Assembly: GCA_003991915.1 (NCBI GenBank)
Contig: RQTK01000103.1
Coordinates: 483,411-547,410 of the forward strand
Length of the DNA: 64,000 bases
DNA from: Elysia chlorotica
Taxonomy: Eukaryota > Mollusca > Gastropoda > Plakobranchidae
Direction of reading: 5' to 3'
Shown: piece by piece, positions 39,350-63,885 of the stretch
Layout: every line of letters starts with the position of its first letter
Numbering within the stretch: the stretch's first letter is position 1
Translations under genes and position numbers: made by a program
Notes under the pieces: model-generated
The model's database searches: none
What the model was told of the DNA's origin: nothing
What the model saw: only the letters and a program-made list of their open reading frames with translations

Positions 39350-41211
39350 TCTGGCGAAGGCCTGTTGTGTAGCATCGAACAGGTGTAAATACAGGTATTA
39401 CAAACAAGCAACAAGGATAGCATTCGAAAAACACATGACCCGTATATAGCATAAGTATCGTTTATTTGGTAATGTTCGGTAAAATTTAATGAACTGTAGT
39501 ATATTTTCTTTCTTATTCAACCCAGACACTGTACACAATGTACACTATCAGGAAACAATGAGCTAGGCCTAGTATTAACCACTATTATTAATGTAGTACG
39601 CTAGTAACGCTACTGAGTCTGGGGTGCTAGGTCTATCAAGCATTTTTATACTGTTGAAACCTTCGCCCAGTTTCCAAAATGCAAGGATGGGCCACGTGGG
39701 AAATGGCGAAAAACAAAACAAAATACAAAAGGAGTTCAAACTTCGTAATTTGGCATTATTGGGCCCTTTTCGCGAGGATTTTTACTAATTTTGAGTCGCT
39801 GATCATGAATATGTTATTTGTTTTACGATTCGATTGCTAAAAAACATTTTTATTTACTGAATTTTTTACTCCGCCTAGAGCAGGATCAAAGGCGCCGCCC
39901 TGTCATCACCCAAGGTGACACGTGCCACAGTCCGCCCGCAGGAAAATATCTAGCGTCGCCAGATATCTGGCGCCCGAACAAGGAACTTCTGGTTAACCAA
40001 AGGGTTTCTCGTTTACACACACAGGTGTTCCTAGAAGTTTTTGGGATTCCCTTATTTTCTTGGGTATCTCTCATTTTGTAGGTGAATGGAGGACAAAATA
40101 CGAGGTGTTAAAAGTACATGCACCGAAGACTGAACTAGTCTAGAAGTCTAACCACTTTCGTTCTGAAACTTTCATTACATGTTACTACATCAGTGTCTCA
40201 TTTTTGGGACAGTTTTAATCATACTGCATATTTTAAGGGCATTCACACTGTGTTTGCAAAACCTTTTTTATATAGATCTATCGCTTCTCTTGCGGCTTTG
40301 TCAAACGGGCTTGTATTGTGTGTCTCTCTCGATCAATTGTGTGTGAAGTCCTTAGGTCTCCCTAAGCATACATGGATCTACTTCAGGCGTTGACTTAATA
40401 CCTATCAGGTTTATGATAATATTCTCGGCTGGCATAAGTTTTTGTCCTTGTTTTATGACACATGGACTGAAGATCAACATTGATAGAGTATCTGATGATA
40501 TGGAATATGTTAGAGATTGGTCAAGAGTATATTACATAAGAAACTTACAAACAACTTACTACTTTGTTTGAGAGAGCTTTGGAGGTTTAAGTATCCGATA
40601 GCTAACCAGTTGTTTTTTTAACTGAGACCAGCGCTCTACCACTTAAGCCAGTCCACCCGGTTGACTAGCTTATGATCAAAGATGGAGAACCAAAGAAGGT
40701 ACCGGTACTCACAGCTAGGCTAAAATCGATGCGACAGGTATGGGACTAGCGGGCCCTGAAGGCAGAGGCTGATCAACCTTGATTTGAATATTTCATAAGG
40801 AGCTGTGTTAGAGCGCGACCTGAGAGTCAGTGTCTTCTGCTGTTTTCTGGCAAAACACCGTATGTGTGTTTGGGTTTATTTTGCTCTATCAATAAATTCG
40901 GCAAACGAGTGCATGTATTAGTAATGTTGTTGTTGTTTGTAATTTGATGTTGTTGGATTCAGTATATAACTTTCAATCACAACATTCATTCAATTAGATC
41001 TAGATCGACTTGACAAGACAAGATGAAGCAATGTGTAGTTTTATTCACGTGTGTTTATAACAATACAACTGAAGGAAAAGGGAAGAGCCCATCCTTTGTT
41101 TTAGTAATAATAAGGAAGATTACTCTTGCTGTATAATAATATATGAATCAAGGGAAATAATAGCGATCTTTGAAAGTGTCTTTAAATAATACAGGGTTGC
41201 TTCCCATGTCA

Positions 41212-41213
<2 letters not shown>
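39346..41213. other. No gene recognised
   Basis: No coding signal stands out. A tRNA-like SINE head fragment lies at 40610-40662. Confidence 0.4.
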
Positions 41214-41267
<54 letters not shown>

Positions 41268-41443
41268 TTATTATTGTTATTAAACACCTCTGACAGCTTA
41301 ACTAGATTTTGCGCAACAACGAAGCCAAAAGTCATAGGGACTGATTGGCTCTCATACTTTGTCCGACTTATGGAACCAATGACCAATCAGAAACCCCAAT
41401 GCTTAAACGGCGTAATTATAAAATATCGGCCGTTTTCGTCGTT

Positions 41444-41602
41444 GTAGTTGAGTTGGTTAAATGTCCAACATCAGCACCATATAGGCTATATTGTGGACGG
41501 ACCCCAAGACTGATGTCTGACAATTCTATGTGCAGCCACACATGAGACAGGGTGGGGATACCATGACTCTGACTCTTGTCTCAGTCGGTCACATTAGATA
41601 TT
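41444..41602 (-). mobile_element. SINE fragment, head missing
   Basis: The body and tail are well preserved (GTTGAGTTGGTTAAATGTCC, GAGACAGGGTGGGGATACC) and stop after CGGTCACATTAG. The tRNA-like head is absent. Confidence 0.8.
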
Positions 41603-41719
41603 TTCCTGTAGATCACAGAGCTGGTACTGAAATGACTGTGTTAGCTCTTCGATCAAAGCACGACTATTAGCCATTTAGTGGGAATTGGGGTTGCCGCCTA
41701 CGTGTGTATTTAATGTAAT

Positions 41720-41998
41720 CTACGCAAAATAAAGAACGACACCACGTACTCTACGCAAAATAAAGAACGACACCACGTACTCTACGCAAAATAAAGAACG
41801 ACACCACGTACTCTACGCAAAATAAAGAACGACACCACGTACTCTACGCAAAATAAAGAACGACACCATGTACTCTACGCAAAATAAAGAACGACACCAC
41901 GTACTCTACGCAAAATAAAGAACGACACCACGTACTCTACGTAAAATAAAAAACGACACCACGTTATCTACGCAAAATAAAAAACGACACCACGGTAG
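41720..41998 (+). repeat. 31-bp minisatellite, nine units
   Basis: Nine head-to-tail 31-bp units begin CTACGCAAAATAAAG and continue AACGACACCACGTACT. The first seven are nearly identical and the last two are diverged. Beyond 41998 the same motif recurs at wider spacing (about 42045 and 42115), each time followed by GTAGC-ATTATT. The 31-mer therefore appears to be a recently amplified part of an older, longer unit. Confidence 0.9.
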
Positions 41999-42777
41999 CC
42001 ATTCTTTTTCTCTTTCATCTTGTTCTTTTTGTCTTAATCACTAAAATCTACATGAAATGAATGGCAACACCGCGGTAGCCATTATTTTCCCCGCCAATTT
42101 TCTATTTCACTTCACTAAGTCTACACGAAATTAAGAGCGACACCACTGTAGCTATTATTCTTTTTTCTTCTATTTTTCTTTCTAATTCACCAGTCGGCAG
42201 AAAAGGTACCCAGCGAGGCGTAGCAATTGAGACGTTAAATAAATAAAAAGATGAAATTGAGGTTAGGAAAGGCTGTCTGGGGGCCCATGCGATCGGCTAC
42301 GGTGTTACAGTGTTAAAGGCCTTGTGATCTACACGAAGATTATCGATGACTGAATCAAGCCTCTATCTCATGAAATTTTCTGACCGCTCATGGGTTGCGT
42401 AAGTCTAGGATAGAGCTATAAATAGACGCCGGTGCAGATTCCCTAGGTATCGTCTTCGTATTTGATATGGGTAGCGTATTCGCAAGACCTCTATGAACTA
42501 ATCGAATACGATATTAGTTTACGGATCGACCAAATATTTATTTATTTATTACGTGATAAGTCTCGATTTCCCTGGATAATTTTGCGAAATACGCCAGTAT
42601 AGGGACAGATAATGCACTAAACGAGCGGTCATTAAACAAAACAAGGAAAAAGAAAGACAACCTTCTAAACCATGAAACAAACTCACTCACCACACAAAAT
42701 ATACTGCTAAATTAATATGTAGAAAAAAAAACAACAACAAAGAACCACCATAATATTTTACTCTTTTATCTCCAAAT

Positions 42778-54111
<11,334 letters not shown>

Positions 54112-54220
54112 AGTGGTTGTTTTTTCAGCTGCCTATGCTCTTCTTATTACTTTTGCTTTGTGGTTAAGTCAAGCCAAAGTGAGGCGTTGCTAATCTTGGG
54201 ATTGTTGTGTACACGAAGGT

Positions 54221-54231
54221 ATATTTTTATA
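54221..54231 (-). promoter_or_regulatory. TATA box of the protease homologue
   Basis: TATAAAAATAT on the minus strand lies about 110 nt upstream of the start codon at 54111. With a start site 25-30 nt downstream this would leave an 80-nt 5' UTR. A TATA box fits a tissue-specific secreted protein better than a housekeeping gene. Confidence 0.55.
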
Positions 54232-54941
54232 CCTGTATACTTTTGCACCAATTAGATGTAATTGGGATATCTTGCTTTTTGCGAGATCTCTACTCCTAGA
54301 GTCTCTCTGTTGTAGCAACTAGAGGAAAAATATGTTTAATTGAATTAAATTAATAATGACAATAATAATAATAATAATAATAATAATACATAACTTATAT
54401 TTGTATACATAATTAATCTTCTAGGTTAGTCACTCTCAATAGTTCTGATAGGTTATTCAAATTGTCGGTATAGCCACATGAAAAGCCCTCTTACCAAACC
54501 TCTTAGCTCTAGATCTTTTTTACGAAGTTTTTCATGACTTTAAAGTCAGGAAAGCTTTTACGAAACATGATTTTTTATACACAAAGTAAAACAAACAAAT
54601 ATTAATTTAGTTTAAAAGAAAGACATTAATTAAATCAACTTCTTTTCAAAACATTATGCTTATGTTTGTAAACTGTTGAGTAAAAACATATCGACAATGT
54701 TGCAATTTCCAGTCACTGTCTTCTCATTTCACATGAATGGTGAACAGTCACGGATAAAACCCTGAACACGCCAACAATAAGTAGGAGATCTAAGTAGGCC
54801 TGCCCATGACTAAGAACTGAAAATACAACATTAAATAAAATAAGTCTAATTAATTAGCATTTGATAGATTACCCAGGATTCTACCGAAAAGCAATGATGC
54901 GATTCTAAAATGTCCTTTTGATTTATACTTTTTCTATGGAT

Positions 54942-55042
54942 CGTAAGTACAATATTGTTATAAATGTAGAACTCGTGCCAAGGTATTATTAGTAAGAAAG
55001 CCTTCGTAACGAGTTGTACGCTACTCCGACGTTGTACTTACG
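54942..55042. mobile_element. ~100-bp MITE with CGTAAGTACAA termini
   Basis: Inverted ends CGTAAGTACAA (54942) and TTGTACTTACG (to 55042) enclose about 80 bp with no coding capacity. Related copies lie at 53265-53362 (complete), 47311-47378 and 57081-57170 (one end clear). The superfamily is not recognised and no target duplication could be defined. Confidence 0.6.
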
Positions 55043-55373
55043 GCACTAGGTCTAGAACTCTAGATCTACGCTCTTACGTAAATGAACACGCAAACCTTAA
55101 AAATGTGCTCCTTCACGTCGTAAAGGACCCGCAGAATACCGTTCCATTTGTCAAGTGGGGCAGAGGGCGTAGAGAGGAGCCCCCAACTATATGGAAAATG
55201 ACGGGAAGAAAAACTTGGTCCAGTTTGGATTGGTTTATTAAAGTGTCTGGGAGTTAAGATAAGAGGCCGGCCGAGTCAAATACACTTTTCTAAAAACTGT
55301 TGTTTGGTTTGACATCGCAGTGTGAGCCCAAGCACATCGCGGTGAAGTGGGCCCTAGAGATGGTTTGGGGGGG

Positions 55374-55522
55374 GGGTTGATTTAAGGTCCAACAGCAGCA
55401 CTATATAGGCTATATTGTGGACGGGCCCCAAGACGGACGTCTGACAATTTTATGTGCTCGGACAGGACCTTTTGCGTCGGAAGCCGATGTTCTACCCCTG
55501 GACCACCGCGCCCCCCGCAAGA
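55374..55522 (-). mobile_element. Internally deleted SINE
   Basis: The tail and the type A head are intact but the central hairpin body is missing, with GTGCTCGGACAGGACCTTTT at the join. The element is therefore about 150 bp instead of 250. Confidence 0.8.
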
Positions 55523-56710
55523 GGAGATGCTATCGAAAGCCTCCGTCGGGATTTGTGTCTGGAACCGACTTTCTATTTTGCAGTAGAGATGTGGATCTAG
55601 ATCTATATGATAGTAATTTTTAATACGTTGTCCAGAAATCAGTTTGTACGGGCGTGGTCTGAGTTTTTTTAGGGTAATAGTGTACGTTTCGGAAGGACAC
55701 GGTAAAGATTTGATTATGAGAAATGGCAATTTGAGAAATTGTTGGGGGATGAAATGGTCTAGGGATTAAAATAGATGTACCACACAGCATCTGAGTATGT
55801 TTTCGTTTAACCAAACATTATTGTCCTCTAGATTAGTCTGTCCCAGATACAAGTTAACTTCCCACGGAAAATGCAAGGAGGCAGTGACGTTTTGTGTGTG
55901 TGAGTGTGTTTGGGGTGAGTGAGTTAGTGTCTAAACCACCAACATTGGCAGAAATAATTATATATTGTGGGCGGGATTGAGGTAGAAACGGGGGAGGGGC
56001 GGGGGCTACATAAAAAAAAAATTAAAATAAAACCGTTCTAGAGGAATATGTTGACTAGTGACTAGACTTTGCGCATTCGTCTAAACTTTTCGCCTCTGTT
56101 AGAGTTATTGGGAAATAAGGTCTGCGTTTTAACACCCAATAAAACCCAGCACTTGAATATCACGTTGTCCCTGCGCAGGGCCGGGGTATGTTATTTTACC
56201 ATTTTAGTGTCCACAATATAGCCTTTTTAGTGCTTACTATGGGCACTTTTTAACAGATCTAACTTTTATTAAAACGTGTCCATCTGCCTATAGCTTTCTC
56301 AAGTGGGTGAGTTTTAATCTTTGGTCAGTTGAATGTCGAGCAAGTTTAATCCTCATCGAAGATTAGTATAGCGTTGTGATTTGAACCACGTACCTTGGAA
56401 TTGTCAGTCTTAAGAATTTACCAACTAAAGTGACGATAGCAACATCTCAGCTCTTGCAGAAGTTCTTTTTTAAAGTACGAATGGAAAAATAATCCCATTT
56501 AAATAACCAATGCCATCTTTTCTTGATAGATGATTCCCGTTTATGTATTTAATTTTAACTTGGGCTATGGAAAGACTTCTCAAAAGTGTTTTAATATGCC
56601 ATGAAAAATGTGAAGTAAATATTGAGGGCGTCAACAACATACAAATATTAATATAAAACCGTTCTAGAGGAAAATGTTGACACGTGACTTTCCATATTCA
56701 TCTGTTGTTG

Positions 56711-56910
56711 CTCTTGAGTTGCTTTAACGTCCAACATCAGCACTGTATAAGCTATATTGTAGACGGGCCCCAAGACTAGCGTCTGAAAATTTTATGTGCA
56801 TTATACCGACACCGACCCAACCAGAAGGGAGCGCAATCGCCAGGACTGGAACCTGGACCTTTTGCGTCGGAATCCGATGTTCTACCCCAGGACCACCACG
56901 CCCCCACCCC
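56711..56910 (-). mobile_element. SINE lacking the body hairpin
   Basis: Minus-strand copy with intact tail and type A head. TTTTATGTGC runs straight into ATTATACCGACACCGACC, so the CACACGAGACAGG...CCGGTCAC segment is missing. It lies inside the second copy of a local duplication, so it inserted after that duplication or was lost from the first copy. Confidence 0.8.
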
Positions 56911-57080
56911 CTCAATATTCATTTAAGCGTTCGCCTCTGTGTGAGTTATTGGGAAATAAGGTATGCATTGTACCACCCCATAAAACCCAGCACTTGAATA
57001 TCAGGTTGCCGCTGAATAGAAAGTGATACCGGCGTAAATGGGATCGTCTAGGGATATATTTATAACTATAGATCTAGGGC

Positions 57081-57170
57081 CGTAAGCATAACGTTGTAGT
57101 TAACATAGTTATGACGAGTCGCAAGATATGAAAATAAAAAGGTTAACGACGAGTCGTGAGGTACCGGATC
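57081..57170. mobile_element. MITE fragment with CGTAAGCATAACG end
   Basis: The left end CGTAAGCATAACGTTG is clear. The interior has a repeated ACGAGTCG block (about 57114 and 57151), like the other members. The right end is not recognisable. Confidence 0.45.
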
Positions 57171-57736
57171 GTGTACATACAGTCCCTAATACTTAACCTA
57201 TTCAGAAATAGGTGTTTTCGAAGAGCTTGCTCTCACGCAACTGTCTACGGAGTATAGTTTGTCCTTCCTATTCCTTTCCAGCTTTTTCTGTTTTCGTAGA
57301 TATTGATACTGATTGGGAGGTACTTCGTTCTTTGTGACTCGGTTTTTTTCTTTTTTATGTGTGTGGTCAAAACTAAACACTTCTCGTCCATTCATTGTAC
57401 GCGTTGCCATGGTTATGGCAAATGTGGCTTTATATTTTGTATTGCACCTTTTTTCCAAGAAATGTCAGAACACACAGTGCACTCTCTCAATTACCATGCA
57501 ATGCTGCAATTCAAATAACATTTGCGTTATCAATGCCATTTTTTTTCTTGACAGATGATTCTCGGTTATGTATTTAATTTTAACTTGGGCTATGGAAAGA
57601 CTTCTCAAAAGTGTTTGAATATGCACATGAAAAATGTGAAGTAAATATTGAGGACGTCAACTTGTCTAATGAATTTGGCTGAGAAAGATGTGAACTGTGG
57701 AATGGAAGACTTTGACGTTACATTTTGATCTCGTTA

Positions 57737-57785
<49 letters not shown>

Positions 57786-57786
57786 T

Positions 57787-59370
57787 AAGGGCATTGCCCT
57801 TAGTTCAAATAGAGATTTGGAGTATAAGTGCAACACCCACAAATCGCTTACTCACCTATCGTGTCACAACTTTAAAGTCTGTCTGCAAAGGGATTCTTTC
57901 AATAGATTTGTCAACAAAAATTAAGAAAGTTACCCTTTATGAACTTTTACAATTGCAGAGGCAGATTAAAAAAAAACATAAGTTGCGAAATCATAATTGT
58001 ACCAAAAACGGAAATCATGCAAATACTAATGGTGATAAGATTTTAAGAATTGTGAGTGGGTAAACCCTATAAAAGAGGCCCTCCCATTCAAATTAATGAG
58101 ACAATCTCAAAGGTCTTATTTCAGGCGAAGAAACTAGCGCTGAGAAACTAGACCTAAAACAAACTTCTTGATAGGATTTTACCTGTCGTGCTAAGAGTTT
58201 TATCATAAATAAATATAACCCATTTCTGATTGACACGAAACGTGCGTAGAAAGGTGCGCAGTTCTGCTGCAATTAATGTCTGAAATGTAGATCTAGATCT
58301 AAACTGAGGGTAGGTAGTCCTCCGTTTCTCTCTAAACCACTAACACAATTCCTATTACTTCAGAACGTAACATTGTCGTATTCAGAAAACCCAAACAGCG
58401 CTTTTTGTCGAAAAAGTATAGTAGAGGCTGCAAGAACTGAAGACCAAGTCTCGCGGATACGAAAACATTTTTGCATAACAGTGATGTATTTATAAAACTA
58501 TTGAAGTTTATGATTGCTAGAGTAAAAATAAAAGGCGGGGAGTAATATTTTTCGCCTAAACAATCGGCATACATAGCAAATACAGAAAATGCCAATAAAT
58601 ATGGACATTATTTTGAAAAGAGTCATAAGAGAAAGAAAATGATATACCATTTTATTAATTTATTGCCTGGAAAGAAGGGTACGCAGCACTTTTCGAAAAT
58701 GTTCAATTATTTAGCTCACCTAATTCAAATCTGAAAATGTCTGTCTACGTTGGGGTCTTTGTTTTAAATTCTGACATGGGATGCTAATTGGGCGTGCATT
58801 TAATGCAAGCTGTCAGTTTTTCTGGATGTTTAAGCCCATTTCAGTATAATTATATACAGTTGAACGAAAGCAATAAAAATCATAGTCGGTCAGATATAAC
58901 GTCACCTTTTCCAGGAACTTTTACACAATAATTAGTATTTAATCTAAATTTGACTTTATTTTTTTTTTATAAATTGCAAAACTTGAGTTTATAGTGCATA
59001 CTTCCATCTTCTCCACAAAGCCAAGCTTCTAAATCTTTAATCTCAATTTTTTTTTCATCCATTATGTGACAAAACAAAACTACCAAAAGTCAGCCGTGAC
59101 ATTGCAAGATTTTCATTCAATTAGGCAAAGTCAACATACGCGGTTTGTTAGACCTAGTTGGAATGTGAATCCGGAAACAGCACTGAGGTGTGTTTGAACA
59201 AGCCTTCACGTACAAAGTTATTCTTAAAATAGACATTATCATTGTTACAGTTTATAGTCAAATTTGTTGGCTGGCGTAACCATATTTTTTTTTAATATTT
59301 AGATGTTAAAAATTCATTTTCGTCCTATTTCTCTAATAATTTTATGAAAGGTAGGCCTATAGCAATAATA
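57787..59370. other. No gene recognised
   Basis: Low-GC sequence with short random open frames and a TAGATCTAGATC palindromic run near 58290. Nothing else seen. Confidence 0.45.
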
Positions 59371-59590
<220 letters not shown>

Positions 59591-59639
59591 TGGACTGCAC
59601 GAAAAATAAAAACAGGAGAGGAGACCACTTTGGCTCTTA

Positions 59640-60272
59640 ATTTATATTTATTTCTCTTTATCTTTTCACTTTTTGGGATTATTATGTCTATAACAGAAGA
59701 AAAAAAAAAGATTAGAACCTACTGAATCATAATTTTTAAAAAGTTGCTTTTGAAACTAATTTGAGCAACAAAACTAAAGCGACATGCAAGTAGAATAATA
59801 TTCTATGACTCATGACTCATATCTTTAAAGTTTATATGGAATTAGTTTATATTATTTGCCACATCAAAATCTTCACTTTGGACTGAGTAAACAAGAGATT
59901 TGTCAGCGTTAATTTCTTATCTACGAAAACTTGATTGCAGGTTCAAACGTTTGCGTAATTCTCTACCCAAGACTAATTTCTGAGACCGGTGTTACTTTAG
60001 CTAAGCGCAAAGCTACGCTTAGGTGGGCTATATTTTTTTTTCTTTTCAGGAAATAAGCTTTCCTTTGATCAGTATTTGCACATTTCATTTTGTTTGTATT
60101 TCATTTTTCATATGCCAGGAATTTGACTCAGTGTTTTAAAAACCTAAAAGTGCCCGTGTTAGCAAAAGCTTGGCTTTTTGCGTTTGTCGGTTCCACGTAA
60201 TTATTGAAAAGTTGGTTTGCGTTTAATGTGGCGTCTCCTTTATACTCATCTCAATTCTTAATGTATTATATT

Positions 60273-60360
<88 letters not shown>

Positions 60361-61262
60361 CATTTGTATTATTATCATTATTAATACTAGCAGGGAACCC
60401 ACATAAATTTTCGGGGATTGAGATGGACAAAGCTAAACGATCACTGATATATTTTATGTTATGTTTCTTCAGAATCTATACCTTCAGAAACGTAAATGAA
60501 TTTAGCCAAAAGATGCATCAAATAATGAAAAATGCTTAAAAGACATCGTTCTAAACTTTTGGGTTGTGGTATCATTCTTTTCGCGTTTGATTGCAATTTC
60601 TTATCATCTGGTGTAACATTTTTAGTCAAATAAAAATTTACTCACAGTCATGCTTTTGGTTCTGTTTAAAAACTGTTGAGTTTTTTAAAGTAATCTTAAT
60701 TTTATTTTTATTCTCTTATTTTACAATCGAATAAGCATTCAAACAAAACGGGGCAGTAAAAGCGCATTTGAATTTGGAAAAATTTGTATTGTATAAAATA
60801 CCAGCTCCGGTTTTTGTTTTGTTTTGTTTTTTTTACAAAGAAATCTCATTTTTAGACTTCCGGCTTAATAGTGCATTTAATTGTCGGATGGCGAAGCGTT
60901 TTCTTCGCAAGTTTTGTCTGAAGATACTCAAATGAGAAATATGTAGAGTGTTTGCATAACTTAAAGATTATGCCCACGTAAATCCATGACGCTTAAGTGA
61001 TGCATCGCACATTTTTTTTTTGTAGAATTTTCCGTCACCCCGCTAAAAGCCTTTACCATATTAATTTTGGGCTTAGCTCTATTATAATTTCTCTTCAAGA
61101 GAAGGCCCAGTGGCAAAGGATCGTAAAGACCTGACCCATTAATTCAAATAAGTCAGTAACTCACTTTTATTATTTAAAAAAAAGTGCGTAAACCTTACAG
61201 TGTTGCACTACATTGCTCAGTCGGTATGCGATAAAAGGAGTTGGAGGATGTAAAAGAAAGAG
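59640..61262. other. No gene recognised apart from a microsatellite
   Basis: AT-rich DNA holding the ATT array at 60274. It could be intron of whatever gene owns the orphan exon at 61363-61476. Confidence 0.4.
60274..60383. repeat. ATT microsatellite
   Basis: (ATT)n with few interruptions. Similar arrays lie at 1-45 and 57737-57786. Confidence 0.95.
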
Positions 61263-61264
61263 TA

Positions 61265-61760
61265 GGAGTAGGAGGAGGAGGAGGAGGAGGAGGAGGAGGA
61301 GGAGGAGGAGGAGGAGGAGGAGCGAAAGAAAAATATACAACTGATATTATGTTTTTCTTTACCTGAATTACAACCATGTCCTCAACGCACAAAACAGGAT
61401 GCCCTCCGAGCAAAGGTTCATTTACATAATCATTTTTGTACCGCGTGTTACGACCCGCTTCAAATCTACAAGGTTCCTGTGGAGATTAGAATAATGGAAT
61501 ATTTTTAAAACGAAAAAATGTTTTCATTTTTATTAGGAGGATTTTCAAGTATTATCGTATCAAAATTATAAGTAGAGGCAGTAGTAATAGATTTGAATTG
61601 ATATTAAGCTTTTTTTTTTCAGTCAATATAATTCATGTACCGGTACATTGAAAATAAACAGTGTTGGGACCGGCTCGAAGAAGAAGAAGAAGAAGAAGAA
61701 GAAGAAGAAGAAGAAGAAGAAGAAGAAGAAGAAGAAAAAGAAAAACAAGAAGAAGAATGA
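61265..61760. repeat. GGA and GAA microsatellites
   Basis: (GGA)n at 61268-61322 and (GAA)n at 61677-61757 flank the orphan candidate exon. Purine-only tracts of this kind can form triplex DNA. Confidence 0.93.
61363..61476 (-). CDS. Orphan candidate exon of unknown gene
   Basis: On the minus strand, 114 nt of open frame (38 codons) begin after the acceptor tctccacag and end at CAG|gtaaag, phase 0 at both sides. It reads EPCRFEAGRNTRYKNDYVNE, then PLLGGHPVLCVEDMVVIQ, with two cysteines. Composition is balanced, unlike the surrounding repeat DNA. No partner exon could be found within the window and no family was recognised. A GGA microsatellite lies in the putative downstream intron. Confidence 0.4.
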
Positions 61761-62869
61761 AAAAAGAAGAAGATTAATTGGCAGATACAAAAGGAGAATG
61801 TGGAAGAGAAAGGGACAAAGGATTGAAGGAACAGGAAGAGGGGATAAAGATAAGAACATAAGACTTGATACCACCATGGGGGTGGTTACTCGAAGCCTAT
61901 AAGGTCACTTTGCCCCTAAAGTTCCTAAAAATAAATTTAAAGTACATGTCAGTTTATTAAGTGTCCATTTTCTCTTCGTCTCAGCCAATAAGGTAATACC
62001 ACCAATGCATGTCTCAGCCAGATCCTGTTTATTTAAATCTGGTTTCTAACATGCGTGTATTTGAGGATATTTGATACGGGTATGTGGATAGAGAGCAGCA
62101 ACATGTTTGCATTATGCTGTGGACTTTGTAGTCAGGATCTAGGGATTTTCTATTTAAACCTCTTTTATTAATCCATTAAACTTACGGCTGCATCAGCTCT
62201 AAGCAAATGTTTTTTTTATACCATTTCCATTTCCATTACGTTATTCTCGCCCCGTATTCTTCCTTTGCCTCAAATCAAACTCAATGCATGTTCAACGACA
62301 GAGATACACGAAAAAAGACGCCGCGTAAAATGTAACTGATTTAATAAAGTTCAGAGAATCCCATGATTGTGCTTGTATCAAAGGGTCGACGGACTAATAA
62401 ATTCATTGTAGGCGTGAAACGTCAGCGCAAGGAAAATGATTCTTTTTAAGATTATACGTTTATTTAGTTAATAGTTTACTTTCTGATTGTAATTCGGTTC
62501 AAGAATAATTGTGAATAGTTTGGTGGATAAAAATGCGTAGACACCGCAAATAATAAAGCACTATCAGTGGTTGATATTATACTTTTTACTGTCACTGTAG
62601 ACCCAGTTTTTACTTCTTCAGTTTTCTTCCAATGGTTTGTTTTTGTTGTTGTATTTACTTGTCGTATGATTTTTTCTTCTTCTACATACTTACTGGTTTT
62701 ACCTTGCTCAGGTTTGCAGAGGTTCATCAACTGGCAACTCTTTTGTTATTTTTTTAAAGAATACTTTGAGTTTCTTGAGTGAGATTATCTGTTTGTTTAT
62801 CCGTCTATCTGTTTATTCATCAATCAAACTATATATTTATCTATCTATCGATCTACCTATTTATCCAAT

Positions 62870-62871
<2 letters not shown>

Positions 62872-62920
<49 letters not shown>

Positions 62921-63316
62921 GAGTGTTCTTATTGAAAGCTTTAATATTTCGTGTGATGGGTGGTAATTCGGGTATTCATATAGAAACAGCCATGGAGGTC
63001 TACACTTTAAACTTCGTGAAGAACCCTTTCTGCCTCTTATACAAACGCTTTGATGGAACTTGATTTAACAATCTTTGTTCAAAAACACACGACAAAATGC
63101 TTGAAAGCCACTAAATCGAATCCAATCTTTTTTTAGGATGCCCTTGACTGAGTTTGAGAAGAAACATACTTTCGTTTTCAACTGCTTTTTGTAGAGTTCT
63201 GGGCTTTTCAATTTGTCTCGTTATGTTTGCCTAGAACTGGAAACGTTTTCTTTGTTTTTAATTAACTTTTTGATAGGGTAAGGTGTTGGAAAGGTTTTTT
63301 TTATCGTGAGTAAGAG

Positions 63317-63365
<49 letters not shown>

Positions 63366-63620
63366 CAGTAAAGAGAGGAAGAGAAGGAGTGAGTGAGAGA
63401 AGAAGAGAAAGAGATAGAAAGAAAATATAAGGTTGAGCGAGAGAAGAAAGAAAGAAAGTTAGAGAAACATAGGGTGGAAGAAGAATACAGACAGAAAGAG
63501 AGAGAGAGAATTATAGAGACGAGGAGTAAGAGAGAGAAATATGAGGAGGTAAAGATAGAGAGGAAGAGAGATACAGAGAGAGAGACATATAAAGACAGAG
63601 AGACAGATAAAGTGTTTTTG
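62872..63620. repeat. CT and GA microsatellites
   Basis: (CT)n at 62872-62919 and a GA-rich run from 63310 to about 63610. The complementary arms lie about 400 bp apart in inverted orientation. Confidence 0.93.
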
Positions 63621-63885
63621 TATGTGTGTGCTGTGTGCTTGTGGTTATTGAACATTTAAGAACCGTTCGTATTAAATTTAATCCTGTGTCAGGTGGTGAA
63701 ATTTTTTTCCGGCTTGTCATGACTAAGTCAATGAGATTGAACCTTAAAAGATGGAACATAATTAATCTAAATCTCTAACGAAGTGAGCATATTTCGGCAT
63801 CAGGCGTGTACGTATCTCAAGAAATACCACAAAACTTTGATTAGGGCAGAAAATATTACGAAAAGTATAGGGGGGGGGGGGTTCA

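Larger units (their letters stand above)
56024..57672. repeat. Direct duplication of ~620 bp, second copy interrupted
   Basis: Copy 1 starts near 56027 and copy 2 near 56653. Shared blocks, in order: AAAACCGTTCTAGAGG, CGCCTCTGT..GAGTTATTGGG, AAACCCAGCACTTGAATATC, and a ~115-bp block at 56518-56634 and 57541-57660 (GTATTTAATTTTAACTTGGG). Copy 2 is lengthened by a SINE (56711-56910) and by a MITE relic at 57081. Confidence 0.75.

Noticed and set aside
39971-39989. A string resembling a lysine-tRNA primer-binding site of retroelements (TGGCGCCCGAACAAGGAAC)
   Set aside because: No long terminal repeat, paired repeat or element coding region is seen beside it, so it is taken as chance.
41720-41998. 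CRISPR-like regular 31-bp repeats
   Set aside because: The units are contiguous with no spacers and the genome is an animal's. It is a minisatellite.
62700-62745. Possible small minus-strand exon CQLMNLCKPEQ with donor-like gtaagta
   Set aside because: The upstream sequence is A-rich with no usable acceptor and no partner exon was found.
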